From the IMG/VR virus record IMGVR_UViG_3300049491_000673, positions 1 to 52,334 of that record: a stretch of 52,334 nt of DNA. The stretch is one strand, 5' to 3'. Of the stretch, positions 8,717-19,000 are shown one piece after another. Position numbers and translations under genes: made by a program. The notes beneath the pieces are model-generated. The model saw only the letters and a program-made list of their open reading frames with translations, was not told where the DNA came from and searched no databases. Source of the stretch: a virus. How positions within the stretch are numbered: the stretch's first letter is position 1; each line of letters opens with the position of its first letter.

Positions 8717-11410
8717 ATGGTCGCTCCCCGGACTCAAGGACAGCTTCAGGCAAACGAACGGGTGCTTGCGTCCCCCTCTAGCACTCGTTCGGCCGGTGCC
8801 ACGACCGCCCCCCAGAGTGGCACCGGCAATTTTTCTTTCTCCATCGACCAGTTCACCCAGAGTCTGGATGAGCAGGCGGTGTTGACTCAACAGCGTCAGG
8901 CGGCTCAAATTGCACAGGGGAATGTGCAAGCAGGGATCATGGATCGCAGCAAGAAGTTGGCTGCGGCACAGGTTGATTCACTGGGTTTCATGCGAGATGA
9001 CTTGGCGACGGCGCAGCAGAAGGCAGCGCACGCGAGGAAGTTGGCTGACTCTATGAATCCGTTGGACACTCTGCGTCTGATGGGGCTACAGCTGATGGAC
9101 CCGAATGGCTATATTCGGGAGAATCGCGAGAAGAGACTCCAGGAAGATTCACAGCAGGTTGCCATTCAGAGTCAGATCTACGGGATCGGTCAGGAGGCAC
9201 TGAAGCAGGAGTTGCTGGCCAGTACAGCTGGAGTCGACCAAGCCACGCTGCTGGAAAACATCGGCACAGAGAAGCTCAAAAGCTTTGCGGCTAACGCTGC
9301 GCTGCTACACGAGAACATGAGCGCACTCGAAACGATGAAGCAGGATGCGATTCACACGATGACCGCGCAGGAGTTGGCGGCGGCTATCACCCAGAGCAAG
9401 GCTCCTGGGTCGAACGGCAGCGCGAACATCGCTGGAATCGATGTCGATCTTCGGACATTGGAGGAACGTAAGGCGAATCTGGATGAGCGGGACTACCAGA
9501 TGGAGTTGGGAGCTTACACTCGAATCCTTGGTCGCGCTGACATAGCGAATCTGAATACGGTGCTTGAAGGGAAGGCACTGGAGAATACGCTTCAGCAGGA
9601 TCGGAATGCGAATGCTACGACGGAACTGGCGTTGCAGCGCGGAGAGCGTGAGGCTCGAGTCGCTGCCTTGAGTGCGAAGAATCAGGAGAAGATCGTTCGC
9701 ACGTTCTCCATGAAAGAGTTGCTGGATCTTCAGGCGAATCACTACAAGGATGCGTCTGGACTCGACTACAATCCGGTGGTGGTGGATACGGAGTATGATC
9801 GTCAGAACCAAGCATTGAACAATCGAGTCCAAACTGCTGTGCGTGATCAACAGCTTGGCAGCTTCGACATGCAGGATTTGGCTGATGAAAAAGCCAGATT
9901 GTCGATTACGAAGAGTCGATTCGTTCCTGGCTCTGCTGGAGCCAAAGCAGCGGCGGAATACGAAAAGACGATTAACTTCGCTGCACTCGGCGCCGGCCCG
10001 ACCAACGATCTTGTGACTCGAGTCGTCGCCCAGACTGCATTCAGCAAGGCACAACAGGACTTCTACTCGAAGGTCGAAGCGCAAGCGAAGAAAGATGCTC
10101 CGAACGACGTGAACGAGCAGAAACTCCGCACGGCATACTATACTGGGAATCCTGTGCCCCAGGATGCTCTCAAGGATGCCGCCGCAGATCGACTCCGGAA
10201 GTTCAAGAGTCTATCGGATATTCTGCCATCCGACGTGGCGTTGAAAGTGGAGTCGAAGTACAAGGAGCTGCTCGGCGCCGCTCGGGCGAAGGCAAATGAT
10301 CCGGCGGCATACAGCAAGCCGGATGCAGTTGAGTCCAAGCTGATCGAAGAAAATGCTATTCAGCAGGCCATCGAATTCGGCGTCAATGATTCGCTGAATG
10401 GCGGTACGACGGACTTGCTCATCGGGGGCCAGGTTGGCGATCCGACTCATCCACTGTTCAAGCGGTGGAATCCAATGATGATTGTCAACGCCATGAAAAC
10501 GGCGGATGACAAGGCCAAAGGCCAGTTCATGCAGGATCATCAGTTGAGTGAAGGTGACGTGCAGAACATCATCGACGGCAAGCCTGTATCTGACAACCGT
10601 GACACGACTGGACTCAATGCAGAGTTGATCTACAAGCAGCATTCGGAGTTCCTGTTGAGTCTCGATGCCTATGAGCCAGGCATGGGGCATGAAGTTGCGA
10701 ATTGGTGGCAGAGTCAGGGAGCAGGCTATGTACAGAATCAGGCGGCAAATGCTCAAAGCGCAGCGGCGTCGTCGTTTCAGGGCGCTAACATGCTGGCGGT
10801 TTCTTCGGACGTTCAGAGTCAAGCACTTAATACATATGCTCTTGGACTCGGAGGCGCAGATGATCAGTCGAATGCTCAAAATGCGCAACGTAATGCGGAC
10901 TTCATCAACTTCGGCAATGATCCCAAGAATACTCAAATTGCGTTGCTGAGTGCCGACAAGAATCTATCGGCCGGCGAAAAGCAACAGTTGTTCACTGAAG
11001 TGATTCAGCCCCTGCTTGTCGAATCTCAGCAGAAGGGCATGGATTACGAGTCGACGAACTTGGCGATCGAGCAGAAGATCATGAACTATGAGGCTGTGAA
11101 TCCAGGTCTCAAGTCCGTGCTCAAGACTCTGCGTCGGGATCGGCCGCAGCTTGTGGAGAAGCTGAATGGTGACATGAAAACCATCAGCTTCCTCATGTAT
11201 CCGTTCGGTCCTTACATCAAGGGCAAGCTTGAGTCAGGTGCCACAGCGGTCGGATGGTACAGAGAGCTAACTGGCAAGAATCCGGCTGGCGATGCAGCCA
11301 TCCAGAAACGTGGTGTCATTCCACGTCCAAACCAAGGTCCTTTGAATCTCACAGGTGTGGTTCCTGCGGGACGGGACCTCACCATCGGTACTGACTCCGG
11401 TCGCAGGTAA
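8717..11410 (+). CDS. Putative internal virion / DNA-ejection protein, 897 aa
   Basis: 897 aa, starting directly after the preceding stop (TAA ATG). It is very rich in Ala, Gln, Asn, Asp and Lys, mostly helical with long coiled-coil-like stretches and almost no Cys. This is the composition of podovirus inner-core or ejection proteins that leave the head and build a conduit through the cell envelope. No enzymatic motif was seen. It is followed 9 bases later by the 1755-aa protein, its likely partner. Confidence 0.6.
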   Translation: MVAPRTQGQLQANERVLASPSSTRSAGATTAPQSGTGNFSFSIDQFTQSLDEQAVLTQQRQAAQIAQGNVQAGIMDRSKKLAAAQVDSLGFMRDDLATAQQKAAHARKLADSMNPLDTLRLMGLQLMDPNGYIRENREKRLQEDSQQVAIQSQIYGIGQEALKQELLASTAGVDQATLLENIGTEKLKSFAANAALLHENMSALETMKQDAIHTMTAQELAAAITQSKAPGSNGSANIAGIDVDLRTLEERKANLDERDYQMELGAYTRILGRADIANLNTVLEGKALENTLQQDRNANATTELALQRGEREARVAALSAKNQEKIVRTFSMKELLDLQANHYKDASGLDYNPVVVDTEYDRQNQALNNRVQTAVRDQQLGSFDMQDLADEKARLSITKSRFVPGSAGAKAAAEYEKTINFAALGAGPTNDLVTRVVAQTAFSKAQQDFYSKVEAQAKKDAPNDVNEQKLRTAYYTGNPVPQDALKDAAADRLRKFKSLSDILPSDVALKVESKYKELLGAARAKANDPAAYSKPDAVESKLIEENAIQQAIEFGVNDSLNGGTTDLLIGGQVGDPTHPLFKRWNPMMIVNAMKTADDKAKGQFMQDHQLSEGDVQNIIDGKPVSDNRDTTGLNAELIYKQHSEFLLSLDAYEPGMGHEVANWWQSQGAGYVQNQAANAQSAAASSFQGANMLAVSSDVQSQALNTYALGLGGADDQSNAQNAQRNADFINFGNDPKNTQIALLSADKNLSAGEKQQLFTEVIQPLLVESQQKGMDYESTNLAIEQKIMNYEAVNPGLKSVLKTLRRDRPQLVEKLNGDMKTISFLMYPFGPYIKGKLESGATAVGWYRELTGKNPAGDAAIQKRGVIPRPNQGPLNLTGVVPAGRDLTIGTDSGRR

Positions 11411-11419
11411 GGGGACGAA

Positions 11420-14400
11420 ATGCCACAGCTTGGCACATTGGCTGCCGTGCAGCAAGGTTATCTTCAGCCACGAGTCGGACCTGGGTCAGGGTACGGTACG
11501 CTTGCGCCGGAGCTGAGTGACGAGCAGAAGCAGCAGATGACTCAGAAGCTGTTTAACACCCAGTACAATGAGAACAAAGGAATCAGCTGGTACAGGGGCG
11601 TAGCGGAGACGGCCGCTGGCTCTCTGCTGAATTTCGGTGCGGATATCGTGAGTTTGACTCCAGGAGTGGACAAGACGGATGTTTGGGATTTTATCGGCGA
11701 TTATGGGCCAGTTGTTGGGTCCGAGTTACAGGACTATTACAGAAGGAACCAATCCCGAATTGACACCATATCCGGAATCGGAGGGGCAATCGGTACAGGG
11801 GTCCTGGCAGGAGAAGTGCTCTTGCCAAAGATCGCTTCGAGTCTTGCCTCGTCCACTATCATAAGTTCCAGCAGGCTGTGGCAGGCTGGAGCCAGGATCA
11901 ATGCGGCTACGCGAGCGGCTATGGAAGCTGGGAACATGGAGTCGGCATTTGCACAACAAGCTTACAGTGTGCTTAGAAGCACTAGCGGTAGGCGATTCCT
12001 CGCTGGCCAGATAGCCAAAGGTGCAGCGAAGGGGCTTGCAGAAGAAGTGGCTATTGCTGCTGTGATGCACAACAACGAAGCCATATGGTCCGACGATATG
12101 TCTACGAATCTGATGTGGGCTGGAGTTGGAGTCACTGTTGGTGGGTTGGTTGGAAGTGTCGGAGCCTTCGCTGAAATGCGTAGGTACGCGAACAGTCCTG
12201 TTATGCTACAAGCACGTGCTGCACAAGTTGACCCGCAGGGAATCACCTTCCTACGTGAGGATCAGCCAGCCATCAACATAGCTGCCCAAGTGCAGAGCAT
12301 CGTGCCGGCCAAGGAATCGGCCGTTGGCACAGCGTATGCGTTGGAGTGGAGACAGAGTGCTCCGCACAATGCCGTTCCGCAGGCACAGACTCGATTCGAA
12401 CAAGCCACTGTGAAGGCTGGTGAAGCAGTAAAACTGAGCAACGGAAAGGTGCTATCCAAAGGAGTCACTGGTGTCGGTAATACCCGAATCGCCGGAGATT
12501 CCCTGGAAGGGGAGCACATGTTCCAGGCACAGTACGAAGATCCAATGGCGAACTTCGGTCTGGATTCGGCTGGAAGGCTGCCGGATGATGACACGAAGTA
12601 TCTCGTGGCCAAGATGCCAGCGCCAGTCAGGACTACTGACAGGACGATTCTGCAAGCACGGCGGGACTTTGCTGCATTCGGCCAGAAGGCTTCTCCTCAG
12701 AATCCTTTCACAGCCGGCTTGTCCAGAGCAGAAGCACAGAAGTACGCAGATGAGTTGGATGCGCTGAAGGTTCAGAGTCAGGCTCACACGTTGGCTGCTG
12801 CAAAGCTTCAGGATGCACCGCCTCTAGAGCGACTCCTGGGTGCTCGTGATCTGGCTGTGAAGGCACTCGTTGGCTCTCACTTGGTCTCGAACATACGTGA
12901 AGGAGTCCGACTGGCTGCTCAGGATGCGAAGATTCTGGTGAGTGGCAAATGGATTAGTGCACGTCATCCGGAGGCTGTGACTCTTAGTGCCTACAAGCCC
13001 GGCAAGGTGAAGCTGAAGCAGCTGACCGCCGGCGTCCAAGCATTCCGATTCGACACACAGGGTGGCAGAACGATTCGAGTTGATGAAACGTTCCGGCCGA
13101 CCATGGGGAACCAGACACTGGCATTCTCCTCGCTGCCAATTGACGAGCGTTTGAGCGTGATTGAGGGCATGAATGCGTTCATGGACTCCATGCTTCGCTC
13201 AGGCTCTGCTCATGCTATTCAGAAGAACGCTGGCTGGTTCGAACTGGACAATGCGATTCGATTCGCAGAAAAGGGTGGCACTGTTCAGTTGCAGAACACT
13301 CCGTTCACCAGCATGGAAGAGGTGATGGTGGAGTCGCTGAAGAAAAAAGCAGCGGCTATCGGGAACAACAAGCGGTTGGATTATTGGGGCCGACTCGCTT
13401 ACAACCTTCCATTGCCCAACGCGTCAGAAAGCATCTACGATGCAGTTGGAGACTCTATGCGTGCTGTGCTCGACGCAGCCACACAGGGTGCGAATCAAGC
13501 ACAACTTGAGCAGCTTCGTGCCACGACAATGAACATCCATGGATTCAGTCTGAAGTCCGACGGCACTCCGCTCATGGGCAACATGTGGACTTTCAACAAA
13601 GGCACTACTGGAAAATCCAAAGGCAAATGGATGAATCCAGTAGTCGGCTTCTTCGACTCCGTGAACAACATGCCGACGTTTGATGCACGCGGTGTAGGTG
13701 AAATGCTGGCTGAGCAGAAGGTCCAGAGGACTCTGACTCTGGCCGACCCATCTGTGCCCGGTGGTTTCATGGCTGCACTGACACAGGTTATGCTTCGGAA
13801 TCCGGACTTCATGGCCAGCATGGAGGTGAGGGCGCTTCAGGACGATCAGATCACGGGCATCGGGAACTATGCGAGTCAGATCGCTGGCGAGTTCGTGACA
13901 CGAGAGTTCCAGGCCAGGGACAGCAAGACGATCTTGGCACTGACTCGTGTGCGCGAGATGGTCAACAGGGCCAGCAATGCACAGTTGCACGAGCTCATGA
14001 CTCAAGAGATGGGCGATGTCGTTCAGAGGCTCAGTGCGGCCCCAGCCGCTGGCAGCAAGAGCCTCGTGAATCAATTCTTCTCCAACACCAGCGGTTGGGA
14101 TTTGGAGGCGACTCCAGTTGCGACTGGAACCGGGTTCTGGGCATTTGAATTGTCAGAGACGGCGGCAAATGCAAAGCGGCTGGGCCGTTCCGTGGCTCAA
14201 GGCGAGACTCTAGTTAACATGCGCACACAGAAGGAGATCGTGCTCGATGATCTGGGACTCGAATACGCTACTCGCTTCAACGCTGTGGCCAATCGGATTC
14301 TCACTGACAAGAATAAAGTTCGTACGGCCATGGGGCTTACAGAGCTTCGAGTCAAGCCTTGGTACACTCCGCCGCCGGATACTCGGAACAAAATCGTTGC

Positions 14401-16687
14401 CTTCACGTTCGATGAGGACAATAACGTGGTTCCGGGAGGAGCGATCATTGCTTCGACTCAGGCTGAATATGATCATCAGTTCAATCTCCTATCAGCGAAT
14501 CTGCCTATGGGGCATACGATCCGTACGAAGGATCAGGTTGCGGCTGCCGGGGACCTCTACGACAGAGCCGCTATGGATTGGCTCGATCCAGGAATCACCG
14601 TGGCCCCTGCCAAGAACCAGGTCGGAGGACTATCATCGGCATCGGTGAATCCGAAAGCTATAGAAGATAGTCTGACTTGGGTGAAGTCGCAGACGGAGGC
14701 GAATGGCACTGGCTTCATGCGCGTGATGTATGATTCACAGTTGGGCATTGTGCGCGCTCGTGGTGCTGTGGAGAGGCTGGCCAGAGCTACGCCAGAGGAT
14801 TCCCCGATCAGGAATATCTTTGACGTATACGAAGCAACGGCACTGGGAAAGAGTCTCGGTTCCATGCAGCGCAGCATCAGCGGCAGCGTGATGAAGAAGC
14901 CAGAGTCTGTTATCAACGGTACGATCGCTGCTGTATGGCCTGCCATGAAGTGGATGGCTCCGAGTCAGCTGAACAACTGGGTCGGTGATTTGTACCAGCG
15001 GCTTGGCATCAGGGCACCGAAGTCTGCACGCACGTTCAACGAGCTTGTGAATCAGATTGGTACGAATACTCCGTACCAGAACGCTGTGGACTATGCCGAG
15101 CAGACTTTCAAAGTGAGTCGTCCGCCAGAAATACGTGCTATCACACAGGAGATGAGTCGATTGTCGGCGTCACTCCTGCTCCGTTGGTTTGAAATTCCAA
15201 TGGCAGCCATGAATATGGTCGGACTCATCACCACCATGCCATCTATCATTCAGTCTGGTCGAGCTCCCGTGACTTCACATTTCAATGTGGGGACTCGGAG
15301 ACTCGGAGTCGTAGACACTATGAAAATCATGATGGATGCGACCAAGGATATGGTGAGTCAGCGCAGCTTGGCTGACTGGCAAGTGATGGTCAAAAACGGA
15401 GATACGAAGCAGCAAGTGGCTGACTTCAACTCTATCATGGCGAGTCTAACGGACCGCAGCAAGACAATGCAGGTATTGCTAGGGAATCCAGCCAAAGAAG
15501 CCAAAAACATAAAGCACTGGCGCAGCATTGCTGACGGAATGAATAGTGCTAAAGCACTGGGAATCGATGGCCTCATCTCTGTGGCTACCGATACGACTGA
15601 GAACTGGTCTAGGTCTTGGTCGCACTTCGTCGGGCTTCGACTCGCTGATCTGCAGGGGATAACAGGAGTCGAAGCTCGACATTCATTTGCACGTGAAGTG
15701 GCGAATGCGGCAATAGCGAACTACAATCCTATGAATCGACCGGAGATGTATCAGTCGGCATTCGGATCGCAGTTTGGCTTGTTCATGAGTTACATGCAGA
15801 GCTACAATCAGCGACTCTTTCGGTGGATGGAAGATGGAGATTATCAGAGCATCGGCCGTCAGCTTTCGATGCAGACTACATTGTTCGGAGTGTCCTCACT
15901 GCCTGGATTCAATGTAGTGCAGGCCGCTCTTATGACAGCGGGTGTGGGCAAGACAGAGCAAGGTGATGATGCGACTCTGATTGACAACATCTATGCAAAG
16001 CTCGGTCCGGTTGTTGGCTCCGCTGTGGCTCACGGCAGCATCGCACAGCTTGGAGTCGCTCTCTATACTCGCGGTGACATGAACTACCGTGAGCCGACTC
16101 TGGACCCCACGAAGCTTATGGCCTCGTTGGGTATTGCATCGCAAGCAGCAAGCTGGGTGAAGGAGTCCTACAACACCTTGTTTGATCCGAACTCTCTGGA
16201 TGGCAACGGAAAGCTGCTGGAGGTTCTTGCCAGGAATATGCCGAATCGCGTTATGAAAGGCATGTTGAGTCAATATGCCAATGGCGGTCGGGATATAGAC
16301 GCTCGTGGCAAGATCATCTCTGAAAACAAAACTATGGCGGAGACTTGGATTCGTATGCTCGGAGTCCGTTCCACACGTCAGCAGGCAGAAGTCGAAGCGT
16401 TCTATGCGAATCAGAGCGCGATTGCCAAAGATGCAGCGAAGATGGAAGTACTTCGCGGAGAGACTCGTTCTCTGATGCGGAATGATCCAGATTGGAAGAA
16501 TCGAATCATGGATGTGTTCGATCAGTACGTCAAAACGGGTGGCCGTCCGGAGCACTTCCGGACTTGGATCAAAGATCAGATCCGTGAGTCAACCGGTACT
16601 CGTGGTGTGAATGATCTAGTGCAGGCCATGCGGAATCCGACAGGGCAGCAAGCAGTCTGGCGGTACAATGCCTATGGAGCGAACTGA
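11420..16687 (+). CDS. Giant internal virion protein, 1755 aa
   Basis: 1755 aa with the Shine-Dalgarno AAGGGG seven bases upstream. It is the largest gene in the genome. Gly/Ala-rich hydrophobic stretches occur at about residues 115-150 (GIGGAIGTGVLAGEVLLPKI), 215-255 (WAGVGVTVGGLVGSVGAFAE) and near 1260-1290 (LRWFEIPMAAMNMVGLITTM), and could interact with membrane during ejection. The rest is helical and Ala/Gln-rich. Length, position after the 897-aa protein and lack of a recognised enzyme domain fit the largest component of a podovirus ejection apparatus. I see no transglycosylase motif, so cell-wall cleavage may fall to the lysozyme at 51984. Confidence 0.6.
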   Translation: MPQLGTLAAVQQGYLQPRVGPGSGYGTLAPELSDEQKQQMTQKLFNTQYNENKGISWYRGVAETAAGSLLNFGADIVSLTPGVDKTDVWDFIGDYGPVVGSELQDYYRRNQSRIDTISGIGGAIGTGVLAGEVLLPKIASSLASSTIISSSRLWQAGARINAATRAAMEAGNMESAFAQQAYSVLRSTSGRRFLAGQIAKGAAKGLAEEVAIAAVMHNNEAIWSDDMSTNLMWAGVGVTVGGLVGSVGAFAEMRRYANSPVMLQARAAQVDPQGITFLREDQPAINIAAQVQSIVPAKESAVGTAYALEWRQSAPHNAVPQAQTRFEQATVKAGEAVKLSNGKVLSKGVTGVGNTRIAGDSLEGEHMFQAQYEDPMANFGLDSAGRLPDDDTKYLVAKMPAPVRTTDRTILQARRDFAAFGQKASPQNPFTAGLSRAEAQKYADELDALKVQSQAHTLAAAKLQDAPPLERLLGARDLAVKALVGSHLVSNIREGVRLAAQDAKILVSGKWISARHPEAVTLSAYKPGKVKLKQLTAGVQAFRFDTQGGRTIRVDETFRPTMGNQTLAFSSLPIDERLSVIEGMNAFMDSMLRSGSAHAIQKNAGWFELDNAIRFAEKGGTVQLQNTPFTSMEEVMVESLKKKAAAIGNNKRLDYWGRLAYNLPLPNASESIYDAVGDSMRAVLDAATQGANQAQLEQLRATTMNIHGFSLKSDGTPLMGNMWTFNKGTTGKSKGKWMNPVVGFFDSVNNMPTFDARGVGEMLAEQKVQRTLTLADPSVPGGFMAALTQVMLRNPDFMASMEVRALQDDQITGIGNYASQIAGEFVTREFQARDSKTILALTRVREMVNRASNAQLHELMTQEMGDVVQRLSAAPAAGSKSLVNQFFSNTSGWDLEATPVATGTGFWAFELSETAANAKRLGRSVAQGETLVNMRTQKEIVLDDLGLEYATRFNAVANRILTDKNKVRTAMGLTELRVKPWYTPPPDTRNKIVAFTFDEDNNVVPGGAIIASTQAEYDHQFNLLSANLPMGHTIRTKDQVAAAGDLYDRAAMDWLDPGITVAPAKNQVGGLSSASVNPKAIEDSLTWVKSQTEANGTGFMRVMYDSQLGIVRARGAVERLARATPEDSPIRNIFDVYEATALGKSLGSMQRSISGSVMKKPESVINGTIAAVWPAMKWMAPSQLNNWVGDLYQRLGIRAPKSARTFNELVNQIGTNTPYQNAVDYAEQTFKVSRPPEIRAITQEMSRLSASLLLRWFEIPMAAMNMVGLITTMPSIIQSGRAPVTSHFNVGTRRLGVVDTMKIMMDATKDMVSQRSLADWQVMVKNGDTKQQVADFNSIMASLTDRSKTMQVLLGNPAKEAKNIKHWRSIADGMNSAKALGIDGLISVATDTTENWSRSWSHFVGLRLADLQGITGVEARHSFAREVANAAIANYNPMNRPEMYQSAFGSQFGLFMSYMQSYNQRLFRWMEDGDYQSIGRQLSMQTTLFGVSSLPGFNVVQAALMTAGVGKTEQGDDATLIDNIYAKLGPVVGSAVAHGSIAQLGVALYTRGDMNYREPTLDPTKLMASLGIASQAASWVKESYNTLFDPNSLDGNGKLLEVLARNMPNRVMKGMLSQYANGGRDIDARGKIISENKTMAETWIRMLGVRSTRQQAEVEAFYANQSAIAKDAAKMEVLRGETRSLMRNDPDWKNRIMDVFDQYVKTGGRPEHFRTWIKDQIRESTGTRGVNDLVQAMRNPTGQQAVWRYNAYGAN

Positions 16688-16690
16688 GTC

Positions 16691-16921
16691 ATGCCGAAGG
16701 AGCCATTTGACGTAGTTAAATGGTCCTTCATTCTTGTGGCAACAGTTGTGTTGACACAGGTGATTCTAGTCGCCGTGGCATTATTTTTCTGTTTGGTCCA
16801 ATACGGTAACGCAATTGTCGTCCAAGGCAAGTCGTGCGGTGAACCGGGCCAGTTAGCTGAAATAATGAGTGCCGCTCTGGCAGCGGCACTTGGATTCGCG
16901 GGTGGGAGACTATCTAAATAG
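16691..16921 (+). CDS. Small membrane protein, holin candidate
   Basis: 76 aa. The N-terminal segment (residues 11-37, WSFILVATVVLTQVILVAVALFFCLVQ) is a strong transmembrane helix. A second, weaker hydrophobic stretch (AALAAALGFAGG) lies near a basic C-terminus. Size and topology fit a small holin or spanin-like membrane protein, although it lies at the end of the rightward arm and not beside the endolysin (51274). It is the last rightward gene, and its stop codon touches the last base of the leftward gene ending at 16922. Confidence 0.6.
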   Translation: MPKEPFDVVKWSFILVATVVLTQVILVAVALFFCLVQYGNAIVVQGKSCGEPGQLAEIMSAALAAALGFAGGRLSK

Positions 16922-18337
16922 TTAGGCACTTTTTCGGAGTCTCTCTCCCAGCTCTCTGACGTAGTTAGCCAGTTTCGAAGCTCCTACGGAACCTCCCAAC
17001 CGAATCTTATGACCTTCGGATATCAGACGGTTCATCTCGACGAGCCGTTGGAATATCTTTGACGTGTCGTCAGAGTCGAATCCTGCTCTCCCCATAATAG
17101 CATACAGAGTATTGCGGCTGTCGTTGCCTGGCATTGATTCCAGGACTTCGCGGACGATGGCATAAGCACGTCCTTCGATGCTCTTGTCGAGTCCGACATA
17201 TGCACCATCCATGTCTATTTCAGCCAGCCCCAGAATGACGTGAGCGAGAGCAACGTCCCGGCGGTTAACAACGTAGGGTGAGTCGCCACGTAGCAGGCAG
17301 ACCAAGGCTGCGATGCGTGCAAGATGATCCGACCGTCTGGAGGCATAGGCATTGAGTCGAAACTCGAGGGTCGGGACGTTCCAATTGTAGAGGTACACGT
17401 ATTCTTGTTCCGCCTCCTCGGAAAACGTGATCTCTCCGATTCCATCTGTCATCATCCGTTTAAGAGCATCGAGTAACCGTTCTTGTACAACGGCCTCTGC
17501 TGGGGATTGCTCTGGCGGGATAGGAACTGAATCGCCTTCCGCCCCTGCGTAGACAAATATGATACGGGACAGTATGCCGTGAGTGTGAGAATCTCTAGGT
17601 AGGATGCTGGCGAGATTCCCAGGAGTAGTCGCACCGAGGAGATTGATAAGTGGCGAAGGTATTCGTATGTTCCCTGATTTAGTCTGATAGAAGATAGGTT
17701 CGTTGTCGAGTCCATCAGCAAAGAAATCAAGGAGTTCACGCGTTTGCGACGTGAGGAGTCGCCCCAGCTCTTTGCTAGCAAAAAATATAGAGGATGGTCT
17801 AGTGCCGTGCCGCCCCATATGTGTGAGCACTGAGTCGAAGGAAGTAGTCCCCAGTTCGTCGAGTGATCCAGGTACCATGCTTGTTCCCGAATCATCTCCT
17901 CTGTCACGATAATCATCTTGCCACCTCGCTTGCATTGCAGTCATGATTCCATGTCGTGCTCCGCCAGTGTCCGTCGGACCGTAGTTCAGACTCAGGCTAC
18001 GGGCAAACCGCTGCATGAAATTGATGGCTGAACTTTTCCTGACCGCCGGTCGTCCTATCAGGACGATTCCAAGGTTCAGCTTCTTCCGCCCAATGATGCC
18101 GCGCGAAAGATAGCCGCTGTTGGATGCCAACGCGGCTGTTAAGGAGATCAGACTCCACAGGTGATACTGTTTCGGACTCTCTGTGTGCTCGACCAGAGCT
18201 ATGTAATCTCGGACTGCGTACAGAGAGGCGTCGAAGATATCAAGCGCCTGCGGGCTGTCCCATAGATTCGCCCACAAGAGCTCCGAACCAATGATGGCGA
18301 GCTCTTTGGTCGATCGATTCGCTATAGGGGAGTGCAT
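16922..18337 (-). CDS. DUF3987/primase-helicase-like P-loop ATPase
   Basis: 471 aa. Residues 91-103 (IVLIGRPAVRKSS) form a P-loop-like motif (GxPxxxKSS) as seen in the DUF3987/YfjI group. These proteins occur in mobile elements and phages as primase- or helicase-associated ATPases. Further conserved-looking blocks are SSIFFASKELGRLL (Walker B-like strand plus sensor region) and SPLINLLGATTPGNL. The C-terminus has a winged-helix-like part (SRNTLYAIMGRAGFDSDDTSKIFQRLVEMNRLISEG). A replication helicase or ATPase role is inferred from its neighbours. The ATG start implies a 98-bp overlap with the upstream gene and has no Shine-Dalgarno; a TTG near residue 21, preceded by GGAG, is an alternative. 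Confidence 0.6.
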   Translation of the reverse strand: MHSPIANRSTKELAIIGSELLWANLWDSPQALDIFDASLYAVRDYIALVEHTESPKQYHLWSLISLTAALASNSGYLSRGIIGRKKLNLGIVLIGRPAVRKSSAINFMQRFARSLSLNYGPTDTGGARHGIMTAMQARWQDDYRDRGDDSGTSMVPGSLDELGTTSFDSVLTHMGRHGTRPSSIFFASKELGRLLTSQTRELLDFFADGLDNEPIFYQTKSGNIRIPSPLINLLGATTPGNLASILPRDSHTHGILSRIIFVYAGAEGDSVPIPPEQSPAEAVVQERLLDALKRMMTDGIGEITFSEEAEQEYVYLYNWNVPTLEFRLNAYASRRSDHLARIAALVCLLRGDSPYVVNRRDVALAHVILGLAEIDMDGAYVGLDKSIEGRAYAIVREVLESMPGNDSRNTLYAIMGRAGFDSDDTSKIFQRLVEMNRLISEGHKIRLGGSVGASKLANYVRELGERLRKSA

Positions 18338-18890
18338 TGGCCAGCCGGATCTTGAATGCTTCTAGTGCTCTGTTGGAATCATAAGCCCGAAAACCATGCG
18401 GCTCGGGACTAAGGCAGAATCTAGAATCACCCTCGAACTGCTGTCCAATGGAGATCGACGCTGGTGCAATCACGATGGTGATTGTGAGTCGCGTATTGTG
18501 GTGGAGCCATTCCTGTTCATTTGCGAATCCAAGTGTGTCGTTAATGACCACTTGATTCTCATAGTGCCATGCAGGATACATGGCTGCCATGGCTTTGCAC
18601 CAATGTAGCGGATCAATCTCCCGTGCTTCCGTCGCACGTTTGATCATCTTTTGACGGCCGGTGAGTCCGTCAGGAAATACATGGACTTTGAAATCGTCAT
18701 AGTGCCCATACCAGTCCGCATCTCGCATTGATTCGCGCTGAAGCGGATCTGCGAATCGCATGAATGACGGCCAGTCCCCGGTAACAGCAGCGATCAGCGG
18801 GGCTATCTGAATCCCTAGCCACGTCTTTCCGATTCCTATTGGACCATTGATCGCAATGACCAACGGCCCTTTCTTATTACCTGATTCCAT
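18240..18890 (-). CDS. P-loop protein, possible deoxynucleoside monophosphate kinase
   Basis: 216 aa. Residues 9-24 (PLVIAINGPIGIGKTW) are a clear Walker A motif. The following RFADPLQRESMRDADW and the later SIDQRARHHWFGALVGE are arranged as in phage dNMP kinases (T4 gp1-like), which phosphorylate dNMPs for DNA synthesis. Adjacency to the polymerase and a helicase-like ATPase supports a nucleotide-supply role. A weak GAGAATC sequence precedes the ATG. A generic P-loop NTPase cannot be excluded. Confidence 0.55.
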   Translation of the reverse strand: MESGNKKGPLVIAINGPIGIGKTWLGIQIAPLIAAVTGDWPSFMRFADPLQRESMRDADWYGHYDDFKVHVFPDGLTGRQKMIKRATEAREIDPLHWCKAMAAMYPAWHYENQVVINDTLGFANEQEWLHHNTRLTITIVIAPASISIGQQFEGDSRFCLSPEPHGFRAYDSNRALEAFKIRLANALPYSESIDQRARHHWFGALVGESMGQPAGA

Positions 18891-19000
18891 CTGAGATTCT
18901 CGCTATGTCATGACAGTCGGTGACTCGGAATGATGAGGGTCAAACCAAGCCACCGACCAGAGGGGTTGAAACTGGTTGTTCCTAGGAACCCTTGAGTCCC
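18891..19000. other. Intergenic segment with dyads
   Basis: This 110-bp gap within the leftward operon holds a perfect 12-bp palindrome (GTTCCTAGGAAC, 18978-18989) and a 7-bp inverted repeat (GTCGGTG at 18916, CACCGAC at 18951). There is no T-tract, so they are more likely RNA-processing or stability elements than terminators. Confidence 0.4.
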
